Notes: generated by a model from the sequence alone, not told the origin. A stretch of 64,000 nucleotides of DNA from Bacillus sp. DNRA2 (GCF_012843265.1 NZ_JABAIT010000004.1:62001-126000); one strand, 5' to 3'; positions 34,778 to 43,271 are shown, counted from the first letter of the stretch. Program-made: numbers and translations.

Positions 34778-34806
34778 TTGAAACAACAGAATATTATGCC
34801 TATTAT
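34778..34806 (+). promoter_or_regulatory. Promoter of surface protein gene 2
   Basis: TTGAAA (34778-34783), 17-base spacer, TATTAT (34801-34806). Confidence 0.7.
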
Positions 34807-34815
34807 GGCTGTGAT

Positions 34816-34831
34816 AGTGACTAAAATCACA
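34816..34831. promoter_or_regulatory. CRP/FNR-like palindrome in the leader of surface protein gene 2
   Basis: AGTGA-ctaaaa-TCACA, same half-sites and spacing as at 33252-33267 and in the same place between promoter and ribosome binding site. Confidence 0.45.
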
Positions 34832-34855
34832 TAAATTCTGGGGAGGGGTTTATTA

Positions 34856-36802
34856 GTGAGCAAGAAAAATGTTGATTACAAAAAAAGGATGAATAAGCGA
34901 AAGGTCGCATTAACGATGCGTGTAGCCGCAGTTTTAGCTACAACGACCTTAGCGATAACACCACAAAATGCCGGGGCTGCTGTGAAAGAAACAAGGTCTC
35001 TATTGATTGATGCTGGGGCTTTTGCAGCCCAACCTATGTCGGCAAGTGCAACAGTTTTTGATCACCAAAAGTTAGATGGAGTTAAGGGAATAGAGAATGT
35101 CTCGCTTAAATTCCATGGTGATGTTCAAACATTGGCATTGGCACTTACTACACCGACGATAAGCATTAAAATGCCAGCACAATTGAATCATTTATTACAA
35201 GACGAAAATTTTATTAATCAAATTGAGGCGCAGTTTAAGTTTTCAAAACAGGATACATTTGGCGCGATGTTAGTTGTTCCAATGGATCCTTTTGCTAATG
35301 AATTCGCAGGCGCTGTACAGGACATTGTAGTAAATCCTGAAACGAATACAATTAATTTTATCCTATTTGATAACGTTAATTTAGCTGGTAATTTTGTGGA
35401 TTTTGAATTAGATATTCTTTTACCAATTAATCCAAGTGAACTTGAACCAGGAAGTTATGATTTTGTAGCTACTTCGCTAAAAGCAAATGTATTCGTTGAT
35501 ATTGGCATTGAAACAGATAATACTTGGGGATTCGATATAGATGATTCTGATGCAGATGCTGACGCCGACGCTGATGCAGATGCGGATGCTGACGCTGATG
35601 CTGACGCTGACGCTGATGCAGATGCGGATGCTGACGCGGATGCTGATGCAGATGCGGATGCTGACGCTGATGCTGATGCTGACGCTGATGCTGACGCTGA
35701 CGCTGATGCTGACGCTGACGCTGACGCTGATGCCGATGCCGATGCTGACGCAGATGCTGACGCCGATGCGGATGCCGACGCAGATGCCGACGCAGATGCT
35801 GACGCAGATGCTGACGCAGATGCTGACGCCGATGCAGATGCGGATGCGGATGCCGACGCAGATGCAGATGCTGACGCCGATGCAGATGCTGACGCCGATG
35901 CAGATGCCGATGCTGACGCTGATGCTGACGCAGACGCTGACGCAGATGCAGATGCTGACGCGGATGCAGATGCCGATGCTGACGCCGATGCAGATGCGGA
36001 TGCTGACGCCGATGCAGATGCCGATGCGGATGCCGATGCTGACGCCGATGCTGACGCCGATGCCGATGCTGACGCGGACGCAGATGCCGATGCGGATGCT
36101 GACGCAGATGCGGATGCAGATGCCGATGCCGATGCCGATGCGGATGCCGATGCTGACGCCGATGCCGATGCCGATGCCGATGCGGATGCCGATGCTGACG
36201 CAGATGCAGATGCAGATGCTGACGCAGATGCAGATGCCGATGCAGATGCGGATGCAGATGCTGACGCAGATGCAGATGCTGACGCGGACGCAGATGCTGA
36301 CGCGGATGCAGATGCCGATGCTGACGCAGACGCTGACGCCGATGCCGATGCCGATGCTGACGCCGATGCCGATGCCGATGCTGACGCAGATGCAGATGCG
36401 GATGCGGATGCCGACGCAGATGCAGATGCAGATGCTGACGCAGATGCAGATGCAGATGCTGACGCAGATGCTGACGCAGATGCTGACGCAGACGCTGACG
36501 CCGATGCCGATGCTGACGCAGATGCGGATGCCGACGCTGACGCTGATGCCGACGCTGACGCAGATGCGGATGCAGATGCGGATGCAGATGCCGATGCTGA
36601 CGATGATAAACCGGCCGATAAACCAGCTGACAAACCAGCAGATAAGCCAGTTGTTAAACCTGCTGACAATAACGCCGGAAAAGCACCAGCTAATAAACTT
36701 CCAAATACTGCAACCAATACTGGAAACCTAGGCTTGCTCGGTTTGGCAACTTTATTGATGGGACTAGCCTCAAGATTGTTCAAGCGTAAGGAAACAAACT
36801 AA
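34856..36802 (+). CDS. Cell-surface protein 2 with (Asp-Ala)175 stalk and LPNTA sorting signal
   Basis: 648 residues from GTG 34856, after GGGGAGGGG. Basic signal peptide ending near residue 42 (QNAGAA). Residues 55-225 form a domain related to that of surface protein 1 (TISIKMPAQLNHLLQDENF ... LKANVFVDIGIE). Residues 232-581 are 175 consecutive Asp-Ala dipeptides without a break. DDDKPADKPADKP leads to L615PNTA619, a hydrophobic segment and KRKETN. LPNTA is the kind of motif used by class D sortases. The design matches a wall-anchored head on a long, negatively charged stalk; no sortase gene is in the window. What the head binds is unknown. Confidence 0.85.
   Translation: MSKKNVDYKKRMNKRKVALTMRVAAVLATTTLAITPQNAGAAVKETRSLLIDAGAFAAQPMSASATVFDHQKLDGVKGIENVSLKFHGDVQTLALALTTPTISIKMPAQLNHLLQDENFINQIEAQFKFSKQDTFGAMLVVPMDPFANEFAGAVQDIVVNPETNTINFILFDNVNLAGNFVDFELDILLPINPSELEPGSYDFVATSLKANVFVDIGIETDNTWGFDIDDSDADADADADADADADADADADADADADADADADADADADADADADADADADADADADADADADADADADADADADADADADADADADADADADADADADADADADADADADADADADADADADADADADADADADADADADADADADADADADADADADADADADADADADADADADADADADADADADADADADADADADADADADADADADADADADADADADADADADADADADADADADADADADADADADADADADADADADADADADADADADADADADADADADADADADADADADADADADADADADADADADADADADADADADADADADADADADADADADDDKPADKPADKPADKPVVKPADNNAGKAPANKLPNTATNTGNLGLLGLATLLMGLASRLFKRKETN
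35549..36598 (+). repeat. Hexanucleotide GAYGCN tandem array coding for Asp-Ala
   Basis: 1050 bases, 175 units, always in the GAY-GCN frame. Units differ by synonymous changes (GAT/GAC with GCA, GCC, GCG, GCT all used), so the array is pure at protein level but mixed at DNA level. Because GAYGCN contains no stop in several frames, long false ORFs appear on both strands here. Confidence 0.95.
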
Positions 36803-36809
36803 AGGCATT

Positions 36810-36850
36810 GCAAATACCCACAGAACATTTGTGGGTATTTGCTATTTTTC
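36810..36850 (+). terminator. Terminator after surface protein gene 2
   Basis: GCAAATACCCACA (36810-36822) pairs with TGTGGGTATTTGC (36830-36842), then TATTTTTC. Confidence 0.85.
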
Positions 36851-36873
36851 TTTTAAAAGAGGTGATAGATAAT

Positions 36874-38568
36874 ATGAAAACAAAATTGAAGGTCAACCAA
36901 TCTGGCGAGCTAGAAGTATTTAAGCAAAATATTAAAGCATTCAAAGAAATGCTATCCCCTCACCTTGAAAACCTGCAAAGACAATTAGCGATAGAACAAA
37001 AAGTGACAATTTTTCTCTCAATCGGGAGTCCGAATCGGCGGGCAGTAGTATTCAGCGGAACAGCAAATCAACTTGAAACAGCTTGGAAAAATGCATCAGA
37101 TAAAGCTGGGAAATTAATCAAGAAACAAAAATTAAAGTCGGATTGGATTAAAGCTGATATCGTCACACAACGAGAAGATATCACTATCCAAGACTTTATT
37201 TTAAAAATAACCAAAACAAGATCAAACTATTTCAGATTTGGAATTTCACTAGATCCGGATTTTAATTTGGCATTCCTAGAACAAGAGGTAAATGGAAATG
37301 CTTTTATCAAGTTGGATAAAGAGCATAATCGTGCTCATTTGAGTGAGGACAACATGAATTACTATTGTAATCATTTTCGGAACATGAAAGGCAAAATAAA
37401 CTTTAATACCGTAAAAGGGATTACGTTATTTACCACTGTCAGCTTTTTTTATAATGGTGAATTAATTGAGCTTGAAACTTCTCAATTAAGCAATGGGAGA
37501 AGGAGCGTTCCGACCTTAACTCATGAAACTGCTCTAGATATCATTAGAAAATCATCAGAATACCTTGCTAATCAAGTTCAAAAAGATGGAAAGTATTGCT
37601 ATGGTTACTTTCCTTGCTACGATAAAAAGATTAGCTTTTACAATATACTGCGTCATGCCAGCTCTACTTATTCCATAATTGAAGCTTACGAAATGACCCA
37701 AACTCCGAACTTGATTCAGCCTATCGAACAAGCACTTGAGTATCTTGAACAGGAGTCTATCGCAACATATGAACAGGATGGTCAAACGTTGGCTTACGTT
37801 TTGGAAAAATCAAGTGATTCTGAAATAAAATTGGGGGCCAATGCCGCAGCTATTCTAGCATATTCAAAATATACAAAGGTATTTAAAGATGAGAGGTATC
37901 TACCGTTGATGCAGCAATTGGCAACGGGCATTGCGAAAATGCAGAACCAAGAAACAGGGCAATTTGTACATATTTTAAATCCAGATTTATCACTTAAAGA
38001 AGCATTCCGAATAATTTACTATGATGGAGAAGCGGCTTTTGCTTTAATGAGATTATATGAGCTTGATCGAAATCCGAAATGGCTTGAAATAGTTGAAAAG
38101 GCATTTTTATTTTTTATTAAAAATAATTATTGGAAGCATCACGATCATTGGCTAAGCTATTGTACCAATGAATTAACGCGCTATCGACCACTTGACCAAT
38201 ATTTCCGCTTTGGATTAGAAAATGTTAAGGATAAGCTCACATTTATGATGGAGAGAGAAACCACTTATCCAACGTTTTTGGAATTAACAACTGCAGCATA
38301 CAAAATGATAAATAGAATGAAAGAATTAAACAAACATTCAATGCTGGCAGATTTCGACGAAGATCAGCTCTTATCGGTAATTCACCATCGTGCACATCAT
38401 CAATTAAACGGGTTTTTCTACCCAGAGGTAGCGATGTATTTTGCAAACCCAGGCAAAATTTTAAACGGATTCTTTATTCGCCATCATTCGTTCCGTTGTA
38501 GAATTGATGATGTGGAGCATAATATTTCAGGATATTGCAGTTATTTGAAAGATGTACTGAATTCCTAG
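36874..38568 (+). CDS. Predicted (alpha/alpha)6-toroid protein of unknown function
   Basis: 564 residues. ATG 36874 follows AGAGGTGATAG; an in-frame ATG at 36808 lies in the terminator of the previous gene. The first 220 residues form an unrecognised alpha/beta domain. From about 230 onward helices alternate with glycosidase/epimerase-like motifs (KLGANAAAILAYSKYTKVF, RIIYYDGEAAFALMRLYEL, KHHDHWLSYCTNELTRYRP), as in (alpha/alpha)6 barrels of the GlcNAc 2-epimerase or GH88/105 type. No signal peptide, so cytosolic. Its place behind the wall-protein gene suggests a link to surface polymer work, as inference only. I do not recognise a named family. Confidence 0.55.
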   Translation: MKTKLKVNQSGELEVFKQNIKAFKEMLSPHLENLQRQLAIEQKVTIFLSIGSPNRRAVVFSGTANQLETAWKNASDKAGKLIKKQKLKSDWIKADIVTQREDITIQDFILKITKTRSNYFRFGISLDPDFNLAFLEQEVNGNAFIKLDKEHNRAHLSEDNMNYYCNHFRNMKGKINFNTVKGITLFTTVSFFYNGELIELETSQLSNGRRSVPTLTHETALDIIRKSSEYLANQVQKDGKYCYGYFPCYDKKISFYNILRHASSTYSIIEAYEMTQTPNLIQPIEQALEYLEQESIATYEQDGQTLAYVLEKSSDSEIKLGANAAAILAYSKYTKVFKDERYLPLMQQLATGIAKMQNQETGQFVHILNPDLSLKEAFRIIYYDGEAAFALMRLYELDRNPKWLEIVEKAFLFFIKNNYWKHHDHWLSYCTNELTRYRPLDQYFRFGLENVKDKLTFMMERETTYPTFLELTTAAYKMINRMKELNKHSMLADFDEDQLLSVIHHRAHHQLNGFFYPEVAMYFANPGKILNGFFIRHHSFRCRIDDVEHNISGYCSYLKDVLNS

Positions 38569-38572
38569 AATG

Positions 38573-38606
38573 AAGCAGGGGAAGTAGACCCCTGCTTTAA
38601 TTATTT
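38573..38606 (+). terminator. Terminator after the toroid protein gene
   Basis: AAGCAGGGG (38573-38581) pairs with CCCCTGCTT (38589-38597), then TAATTATTTT. Confidence 0.7.
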
Positions 38607-38707
38607 TGCCGATAGTTTACATAACCATATAATATAAATGAGTATTACCTTTATAATTGGATTATTGAAAAGTTGTAAAACTAACTAATAATATTAGGAG
38701 GTATATA

Positions 38708-39628
38708 ATGAGAGTTTTAGTTGTTGGAGCAGGAGCCGTAGGCGGTTATTTTGGAGGTCGTTTAGTTGAAAAAGGCGAAGATGTCACTTTTTTAGTAAGA
38801 GAAAATCGCAAAAAGCAAATAGAAAAAAATGGACTTGTCATCAAGAGTGTAAACGGTGATGTTACACTTCAGCCAAAAACCATCTCGGCCGGAGACGAAG
38901 TGGAAGCTTTTGATGTCATTCTACTCTCTACGAAAGCCTATCACCTCCAAGGAGCAATCGATAGCATTAAGCCATATGTTGGTGAAAATACGATGATTGT
39001 CCCGCTATTAAACGGAATTATTCAAGTTGAAAAATTAATCGAGACGTTTGGTGAAGAAAAAGTATTAGGTGGCTTGTGCTTTATTGAGTCTACTTTAAAT
39101 GGTGAAGGCGATGTTGTTCAAACTAGTCCTGCCCATACATTAATGTTTGGTGAGCGCAGTGGGGAGTTAACTGAGCGGGTTCAAAAACTTGCGTCAACTT
39201 TTGATGGAGCGAAGGCTAACTTCCGTTTAAGGCAAAATATCATGCAAGAAATGTGGCACAAATATATGTTTATTACGGCGATGTCCGGCGTAACCACATT
39301 AATGCGAGCGCCAATGGGTCCGATTCGCGAGGAGCCAACCGGTGCGGAATTAATCAAACGTTTGTTTAATGAAATAGCTGCAGTTATGAACAAAATGGAA
39401 GCACCGCTTGCTGAAAATGCCGTTGAGGTTGAGTTGGGTAAATTTTATAAAGTTGGTCCAGAAATGAAATCCTCGATGCAGCGTGATATGGAAAAAGGCT
39501 TATCAATCGAAGCGGATCATTTACAAGGCTATTTAATTGCCAAAGCAAACGAGCATCAGATACCTGTTCCAGTTCTTGAAACGATTTATGCAAATTTGAA
39601 GATCTACGAAAGACAATTAAATAAATAA
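38708..39628 (+). CDS. 2-dehydropantoate 2-reductase family protein (ApbA/PanE)
   Basis: 306 residues. VVGAGAVGGYFGGRL (5-19) is the NADP-binding Rossmann start; LLSTKAYHLQGAI near 78, PLLNGI near 101 and the C-terminal GRSLEADHL-like block (GLSIEADHLQGYLIAKANEHQIPVPVLETIY) fit ketopantoate reductase, which makes pantoate for CoA. Bacillus genomes often have several paralogues, some of other specificity, so the substrate is not certain. Single-gene unit with AGGAGG before the ATG. Confidence 0.85.
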   Translation: MRVLVVGAGAVGGYFGGRLVEKGEDVTFLVRENRKKQIEKNGLVIKSVNGDVTLQPKTISAGDEVEAFDVILLSTKAYHLQGAIDSIKPYVGENTMIVPLLNGIIQVEKLIETFGEEKVLGGLCFIESTLNGEGDVVQTSPAHTLMFGERSGELTERVQKLASTFDGAKANFRLRQNIMQEMWHKYMFITAMSGVTTLMRAPMGPIREEPTGAELIKRLFNEIAAVMNKMEAPLAENAVEVELGKFYKVGPEMKSSMQRDMEKGLSIEADHLQGYLIAKANEHQIPVPVLETIYANLKIYERQLNK

Positions 39629-39642
39629 GAATAAGAGAAGTG

Positions 39643-39678
39643 AAACTCGCCGTAGTAATTGGGCGAGTTTTCGTTTTT
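39643..39678 (+). terminator. Terminator after the PanE-like gene
   Basis: AAACTCGCC pairs with GGCGAGTTT around a 10-base loop, followed by TCGTTTTT. Confidence 0.75.
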
Positions 39679-39710
39679 AATTCTTAATCTATTGATAAGA
39701 CGGAGGACGA

Positions 39711-39894
39711 TAAGCGGAGTTTTTCCGCTTAAATATAAAAAGGAGCTCGGTTCGGGGCAAATAAGCGGAGTTTTTCCGGTTATGCTTAGCAAAATCTCCT
39801 AATTTCGCTCCTTTTGTGTAAATAGGCGGAAATTCTCCGCCTATTTAGGCCTATTTTATTAATAATTTCTAATTAAGCGGAAATTCTCCGTCTA
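39711..39894. repeat. Four 21-base imperfect palindromes of AGCGGA...TCCGCT type
   Basis: Copies at 39711-39731 and 39762-39782 (taagcggagtttttccgsty form) and at 39823-39843 and 39874-39894 (tarGCGGAAATTCTCCGyctA form, effectively the opposite orientation). Copies of each kind are 51 bases apart. Next to them, 39901-39936 has three CCACCGTCC units. The remainder of 39679-40107 shows no gene. Confidence 0.7.
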
Positions 39895-40107
39895 ACTGTC
39901 CGCCCACCGTCCCACCGTCCCACGCCCACCGTCCTCATCCTGTCAGCCCCCCCTTTTGAAAGTGCCTACCGAAAATCCTGTCAAAAAAAGCTGTCGAATG
40001 TTTGGGTATTAAATTTTCTAAAAAATCAGTAAATTTATTGTAAAATAAAGACATATTTCTATTTTTGGAACGAGTTCGACACTAAATTGAAGGGTAGGCA
40101 AACACGA

Positions 40108-41262
40108 ATGCTATCGAATATTAGAATTTTAGATTTCAGTAATTATATTCCGGGTCCCTTTGCAACACTGCGATTAGCAGAACTTGGTGCAGAGGTGATT
40201 AAAATTGAATCTTTATCAGGCGATTTAGCTAGATCTACCGAAATGATCGGTGATAAGGAAGGACCTGTATTCAGAGCAATGAACCGCAACAAAAAAAGCA
40301 TCGCTGTGAACCTGAAGACAGCAGAAGGGAAAGAAATTGTACAACAACTAATCAAGAAAGCGGATGTCGTTGTTGAAAGCTTTCGTCCTGGTGTGATGGA
40401 CAAGCTTGGATTGGGCTATGAAGCTGCTAAGGAACTCAAAAATGATATCGTCTATTGCTCGATTACTGGCTATGGTCAGGAGGGGGAGCTTAGCAAATTG
40501 GGCAGCCACGATCTCAATTTTTTATCGTTGAGTGGAGTCCTCTCACAAATGAAAAATAGTCACGGTGAGCCCATCCATCCAACGATAACTTTTGCTGATT
40601 ATATCGGAGCTTTTGCGGCAAGTGAACGGATTCTTGCTGGAATAATTGCCAAGCTACAAACTGGCAAGGGAAGTTATCATTCAATTTCAGTTACTGATGT
40701 GATGACCTCCATTATGGTCAATCATGCGATTGTGGCGGAAGAAACGGGATTTCAGCAGGGGCTGTCTGTATTAAATGGAACAATGATTTCCTACGCCATT
40801 TACCCAACCAAGGATAAGCGCTTTGTGGGCTTCGGTGCATTAGAATTCAAATTCTGGGAAAACTTTTGTCAGGCAGTTTATCATCCAGAATGGATTAGCG
40901 CGCATGGCACAGAGGCTAATGAAGGTAACCCAGTTTACCTTGAGGTTAAAGATTTATTTTTACAAAAAACATTGGAGGAATGGGCAGTGTTTGGTCGAGA
41001 AGTGGACTGCTGTTTGACCCCAATCCTTGAGATTAATGAACTTAAGGGTTATGGAAATCAAAATGTGTACAAGGCTGAGTGGGAGGATGAGCAAGTGAAA
41101 ATGCACGGTGATTTAAAGCAGAAGAATCAGACTCCGCCTCCTAAGCTTGGAGAGCACAGCATGGATATTGTCAGCAAACTGCTCGATAAGTCCGAGGAAC
41201 AAGTTAAGGAATGGGAGAAAAAAGGAATCTTAAAGAGTGAAATATCGAAGCTATTGAAATAA
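40108..41262 (+). CDS. CaiB/BaiF family CoA transferase
   Basis: 384 residues, class III CoA transferase. ILDFSNYIPGPFATLRLAELGAEVIKIE near the N-terminus, NRNKKSIAVNLKTAEGKEIV, ESFRPGVMDKLGLGYE and SITGYGQEG are standard; the catalytic Asp lies in KLGSHDLNFLSLSG near 145. It could be a transferase or an alpha-methylacyl-CoA racemase; substrate unknown. ATG 40108 has AGGGTAGG upstream; the TTG at 40087 is less likely. Confidence 0.85.
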   Translation: MLSNIRILDFSNYIPGPFATLRLAELGAEVIKIESLSGDLARSTEMIGDKEGPVFRAMNRNKKSIAVNLKTAEGKEIVQQLIKKADVVVESFRPGVMDKLGLGYEAAKELKNDIVYCSITGYGQEGELSKLGSHDLNFLSLSGVLSQMKNSHGEPIHPTITFADYIGAFAASERILAGIIAKLQTGKGSYHSISVTDVMTSIMVNHAIVAEETGFQQGLSVLNGTMISYAIYPTKDKRFVGFGALEFKFWENFCQAVYHPEWISAHGTEANEGNPVYLEVKDLFLQKTLEEWAVFGREVDCCLTPILEINELKGYGNQNVYKAEWEDEQVKMHGDLKQKNQTPPPKLGEHSMDIVSKLLDKSEEQVKEWEKKGILKSEISKLLK

Positions 41263-41289
41263 ACTTTTAGACAACTAAGAAGATGGAGG

Positions 41290-41465
41290 GGACACAGAAT
41301 ACCTTATATCGTGAAAATGAACAAGTTTTGGAGTAGAAGCGGACACGCAGGTCCTTATTTTGGAAAAAATCATGCTCTGGCACGAGTAAAAAGGCAAATA
41401 AGGTATTCTGAGTCCTTTAAAATTCAAAATTTGATATTTTCAAGAAAATAAGGTCTCTGGTGTCC
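41290..41465. repeat. Four copies of a GGACAC...CCTTATTT motif, two forward and two inverted
   Basis: Forward at 41290-41307 and 41341-41360; reverse (AAATAAGG...GTCC) at 41396-41415 and 41446-41465. Same ends and same two-plus-two layout with about 50-base spacing as at 23474-23648, but different middles. Confidence 0.7.
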
Positions 41466-41479
41466 CTATCAATCTCTAG

Positions 41480-42037
41480 TTAAGAGGCGAAAATATGAAC
41501 AGCTCCTATTAACAATGCGAATGCGATTAAAATCGTATGGGTTGTTCGAAGGCTCTTTGCTTTTTTATTTTTGAATAATACTGCACCAACGATACCGGCG
41601 ATTGCCATTAACACGACAGATCCAAGTCCGATGATACCTTCACTTTCTAGTTCACCCTCGCTTAAATACATTGTAATACCATGAAAAATACTTAAACCTA
41701 GAGCGATGATTCCAATCGGAATATGAAATTTTCCAAAAAACTTGGTAAGTGCAATAAAGCCCTTTTTTGCTTCAGGAAAATTCGTTGTCACTGCTTTCAT
41801 TGATCGTCTAAGCGGGAAGATGATTCCGGCAGTCCCCATTGCAATCACTGTCCCCCAACCGACCGTTTTGCCTAAATCCTCGTAAGGACTATCCTCTCCA
41901 CGTTCCTCGCCGCCCTCATATTGTTCATACTTTTTATCATCATCATCATCTGCAGAGACAAGGTTATTCCCCGTTGTAACAAAATTCAAAGCAAACACAA
42001 ACAATAATGCCATGAGCACCATTTGCAAAGTTTTCAT
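41480..42037 (-). CDS. Membrane protein with bis-histidine helices, possible b-type heme protein
   Basis: 185 residues. Signal or anchor helix (1-29), then an Asp/Glu-rich patch (30-50) and four membrane helices. Two of them carry His pairs 14 residues apart: H105 and H119 in KFHIPIGIIALGLSIFHG, H167 and H181 in THTILIAFALLIGAVH. This is the classic arrangement for two stacked b-type hemes in a four-helix core, as in cytochrome b561 or ferric reductases. Electron transfer across the membrane is inference. The family name is not known to me. It has an AGGGGGC-like site before the ATG. Confidence 0.6.
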   Translation of the reverse strand: MKTLQMVLMALLFVFALNFVTTGNNLVSADDDDDKKYEQYEGGEERGEDSPYEDLGKTVGWGTVIAMGTAGIIFPLRRSMKAVTTNFPEAKKGFIALTKFFGKFHIPIGIIALGLSIFHGITMYLSEGELESEGIIGLGSVVLMAIAGIVGAVLFKNKKAKSLRTTHTILIAFALLIGAVHIFAS

Positions 42038-42122
42038 AAAAAAGCCCCCTCGTATACTTCGTTGTTTGTAGATTACCCCTCCAACATGAAAAATGTCTGA
42101 AAAAATTGCAGAAAAAAAGAAA

Positions 42123-42153
42123 GAGCTAAGGAAAAACTATGTTTCCTTAGCTC
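42123..42153 (-). terminator. Terminator of the 27-residue peptide gene
   Basis: On the minus strand GAGCTAAGGAAA pairs with TTTCCTTAGCTC and is followed by TTTCTTTTTTTC. Confidence 0.8.
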
Positions 42154-42221
42154 AAATTGGTAGGGGATGAAATATGTTTATATATTTGTCGAAAGTTGAG
42201 AGGTTTGGGAGAAATGCTTTA

Positions 42222-42305
42222 TTAAAATAATCCACCCAATAACACAAGCATAGCTGTTGCAACAACTCCTGTAATACCTGTAAATACAAATTTGAATCTT
42301 TCCAT
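42222..42305 (-). CDS. 27-residue single-span membrane peptide
   Basis: Reads MERFKFVFTGITGVVATAML and ends LGGLF: a basic start and one hydrophobic helix. AAAGGTGG lies seven bases before the ATG and a clean terminator follows 70 bases after the stop, which supports a real gene too short for usual gene finders. Similar Bacillus mini-proteins act as regulators or anchors of membrane complexes; no specific match is recognised. Confidence 0.5.
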   Translation of the reverse strand: MERFKFVFTGITGVVATAMLVLLGGLF

Positions 42306-42480
42306 TTGAAGACCACCTTTTCGTTTTGTTGATATTATCATAACTGGCAAATCTGACAATTTTATGAATTTTTAAAAGTATATCTAGACAAATGTTAATT
42401 TCTCCGAGTCATTATTGTTCAATAAGCCTTCTTAGGCTACACTACTATTATTGTGATATAGAAAACACAGGGAGATCAAA

Positions 42481-43242
42481 ATGGAACAACAAATAGAACA
42501 AACCTATGAAGTACTCGACCTATGCTTATTAGCTGGAAAAATCATGCTGCAAAATGGGGCGGAAACTTATCGGGTTGAGGACACGATGATGCGGATTGCC
42601 AAGGCACTCGGAATCCCCGAAACCCATAGCTATGTTACGCCGACGGGCATCTTTTTTTCAGCGGAAGGCGCCGAACCAACAAAGACAAGACTCATTCGAA
42701 TTGCCGACCGAACCACCGATTTAAGAAAGATAACCTTAGTCAATAGTGTATCTCGGAAAATCGCAGCAAAAGAGGTTCAACTTGAAGAAGCGTATCAGCT
42801 ACTGAAGGAAATCGAAAGAGACAATCACTCCTTTTCATTATTGACACGGACCGTTGCCGCCGCAATTGCCAGCGGGTGCTTTTTGATTATGTTCAAAGGG
42901 GGATGGGGCGATTTTATCCCGTCATTGATAGCAGGTGGATTAGGCTATTTTAGTTCAGTTTATCTACATAAATTAGTACCAATTAAGTTCTTTGCAGAAT
43001 TTACAGCATCATTATTGTTAGGGTTAATTGCCCTTCTTTTTGTGAAAATAGGGATAGGATCTGAGCTCGATAAGATTATCATTGGGTCCGTCATGCCACT
43101 AGTTCCTGGACTTTTACTGACCAATGCCGTGCGCGATTTGATGGCTGGCCATTTGGTTTCGGGATTATCAAAAGGGGCAGAGGCGATGCTGACGGCATCT
43201 GCCATCGGCTCAGGGATTGCAATTGTTCTATCATTTTTATAA
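42481..43242 (+). CDS. Threonine/serine exporter-type protein, ThrE N-terminal half
   Basis: 253 residues. Cytosolic start with AGKIMLQNGAETYRVEDTMMRIAKALG (the DUF1212/YjjP motif), then about five membrane helices beginning near 120. With the next gene it equals one full ThrE protein cut in two, like YjjP/YjjB of enterobacteria, which together export small acids or amino acids. Substrate unknown. Confidence 0.85.
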   Translation: MEQQIEQTYEVLDLCLLAGKIMLQNGAETYRVEDTMMRIAKALGIPETHSYVTPTGIFFSAEGAEPTKTRLIRIADRTTDLRKITLVNSVSRKIAAKEVQLEEAYQLLKEIERDNHSFSLLTRTVAAAIASGCFLIMFKGGWGDFIPSLIAGGLGYFSSVYLHKLVPIKFFAEFTASLLLGLIALLFVKIGIGSELDKIIIGSVMPLVPGLLLTNAVRDLMAGHLVSGLSKGAEAMLTASAIGSGIAIVLSFL

Positions 43243-43271
43243 AACAGTAATCAGAAGAAGGGGAAGCATTT

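Noticed and set aside
35455-36783. Long minus-strand open frame (Ala-Ser repeats, over 400 codons) and a long second plus-strand frame across the Asp-Ala array
   Set aside because: Both follow automatically from GAYGCN repeats lacking stops in other frames; no ribosome binding site or signal supports them.
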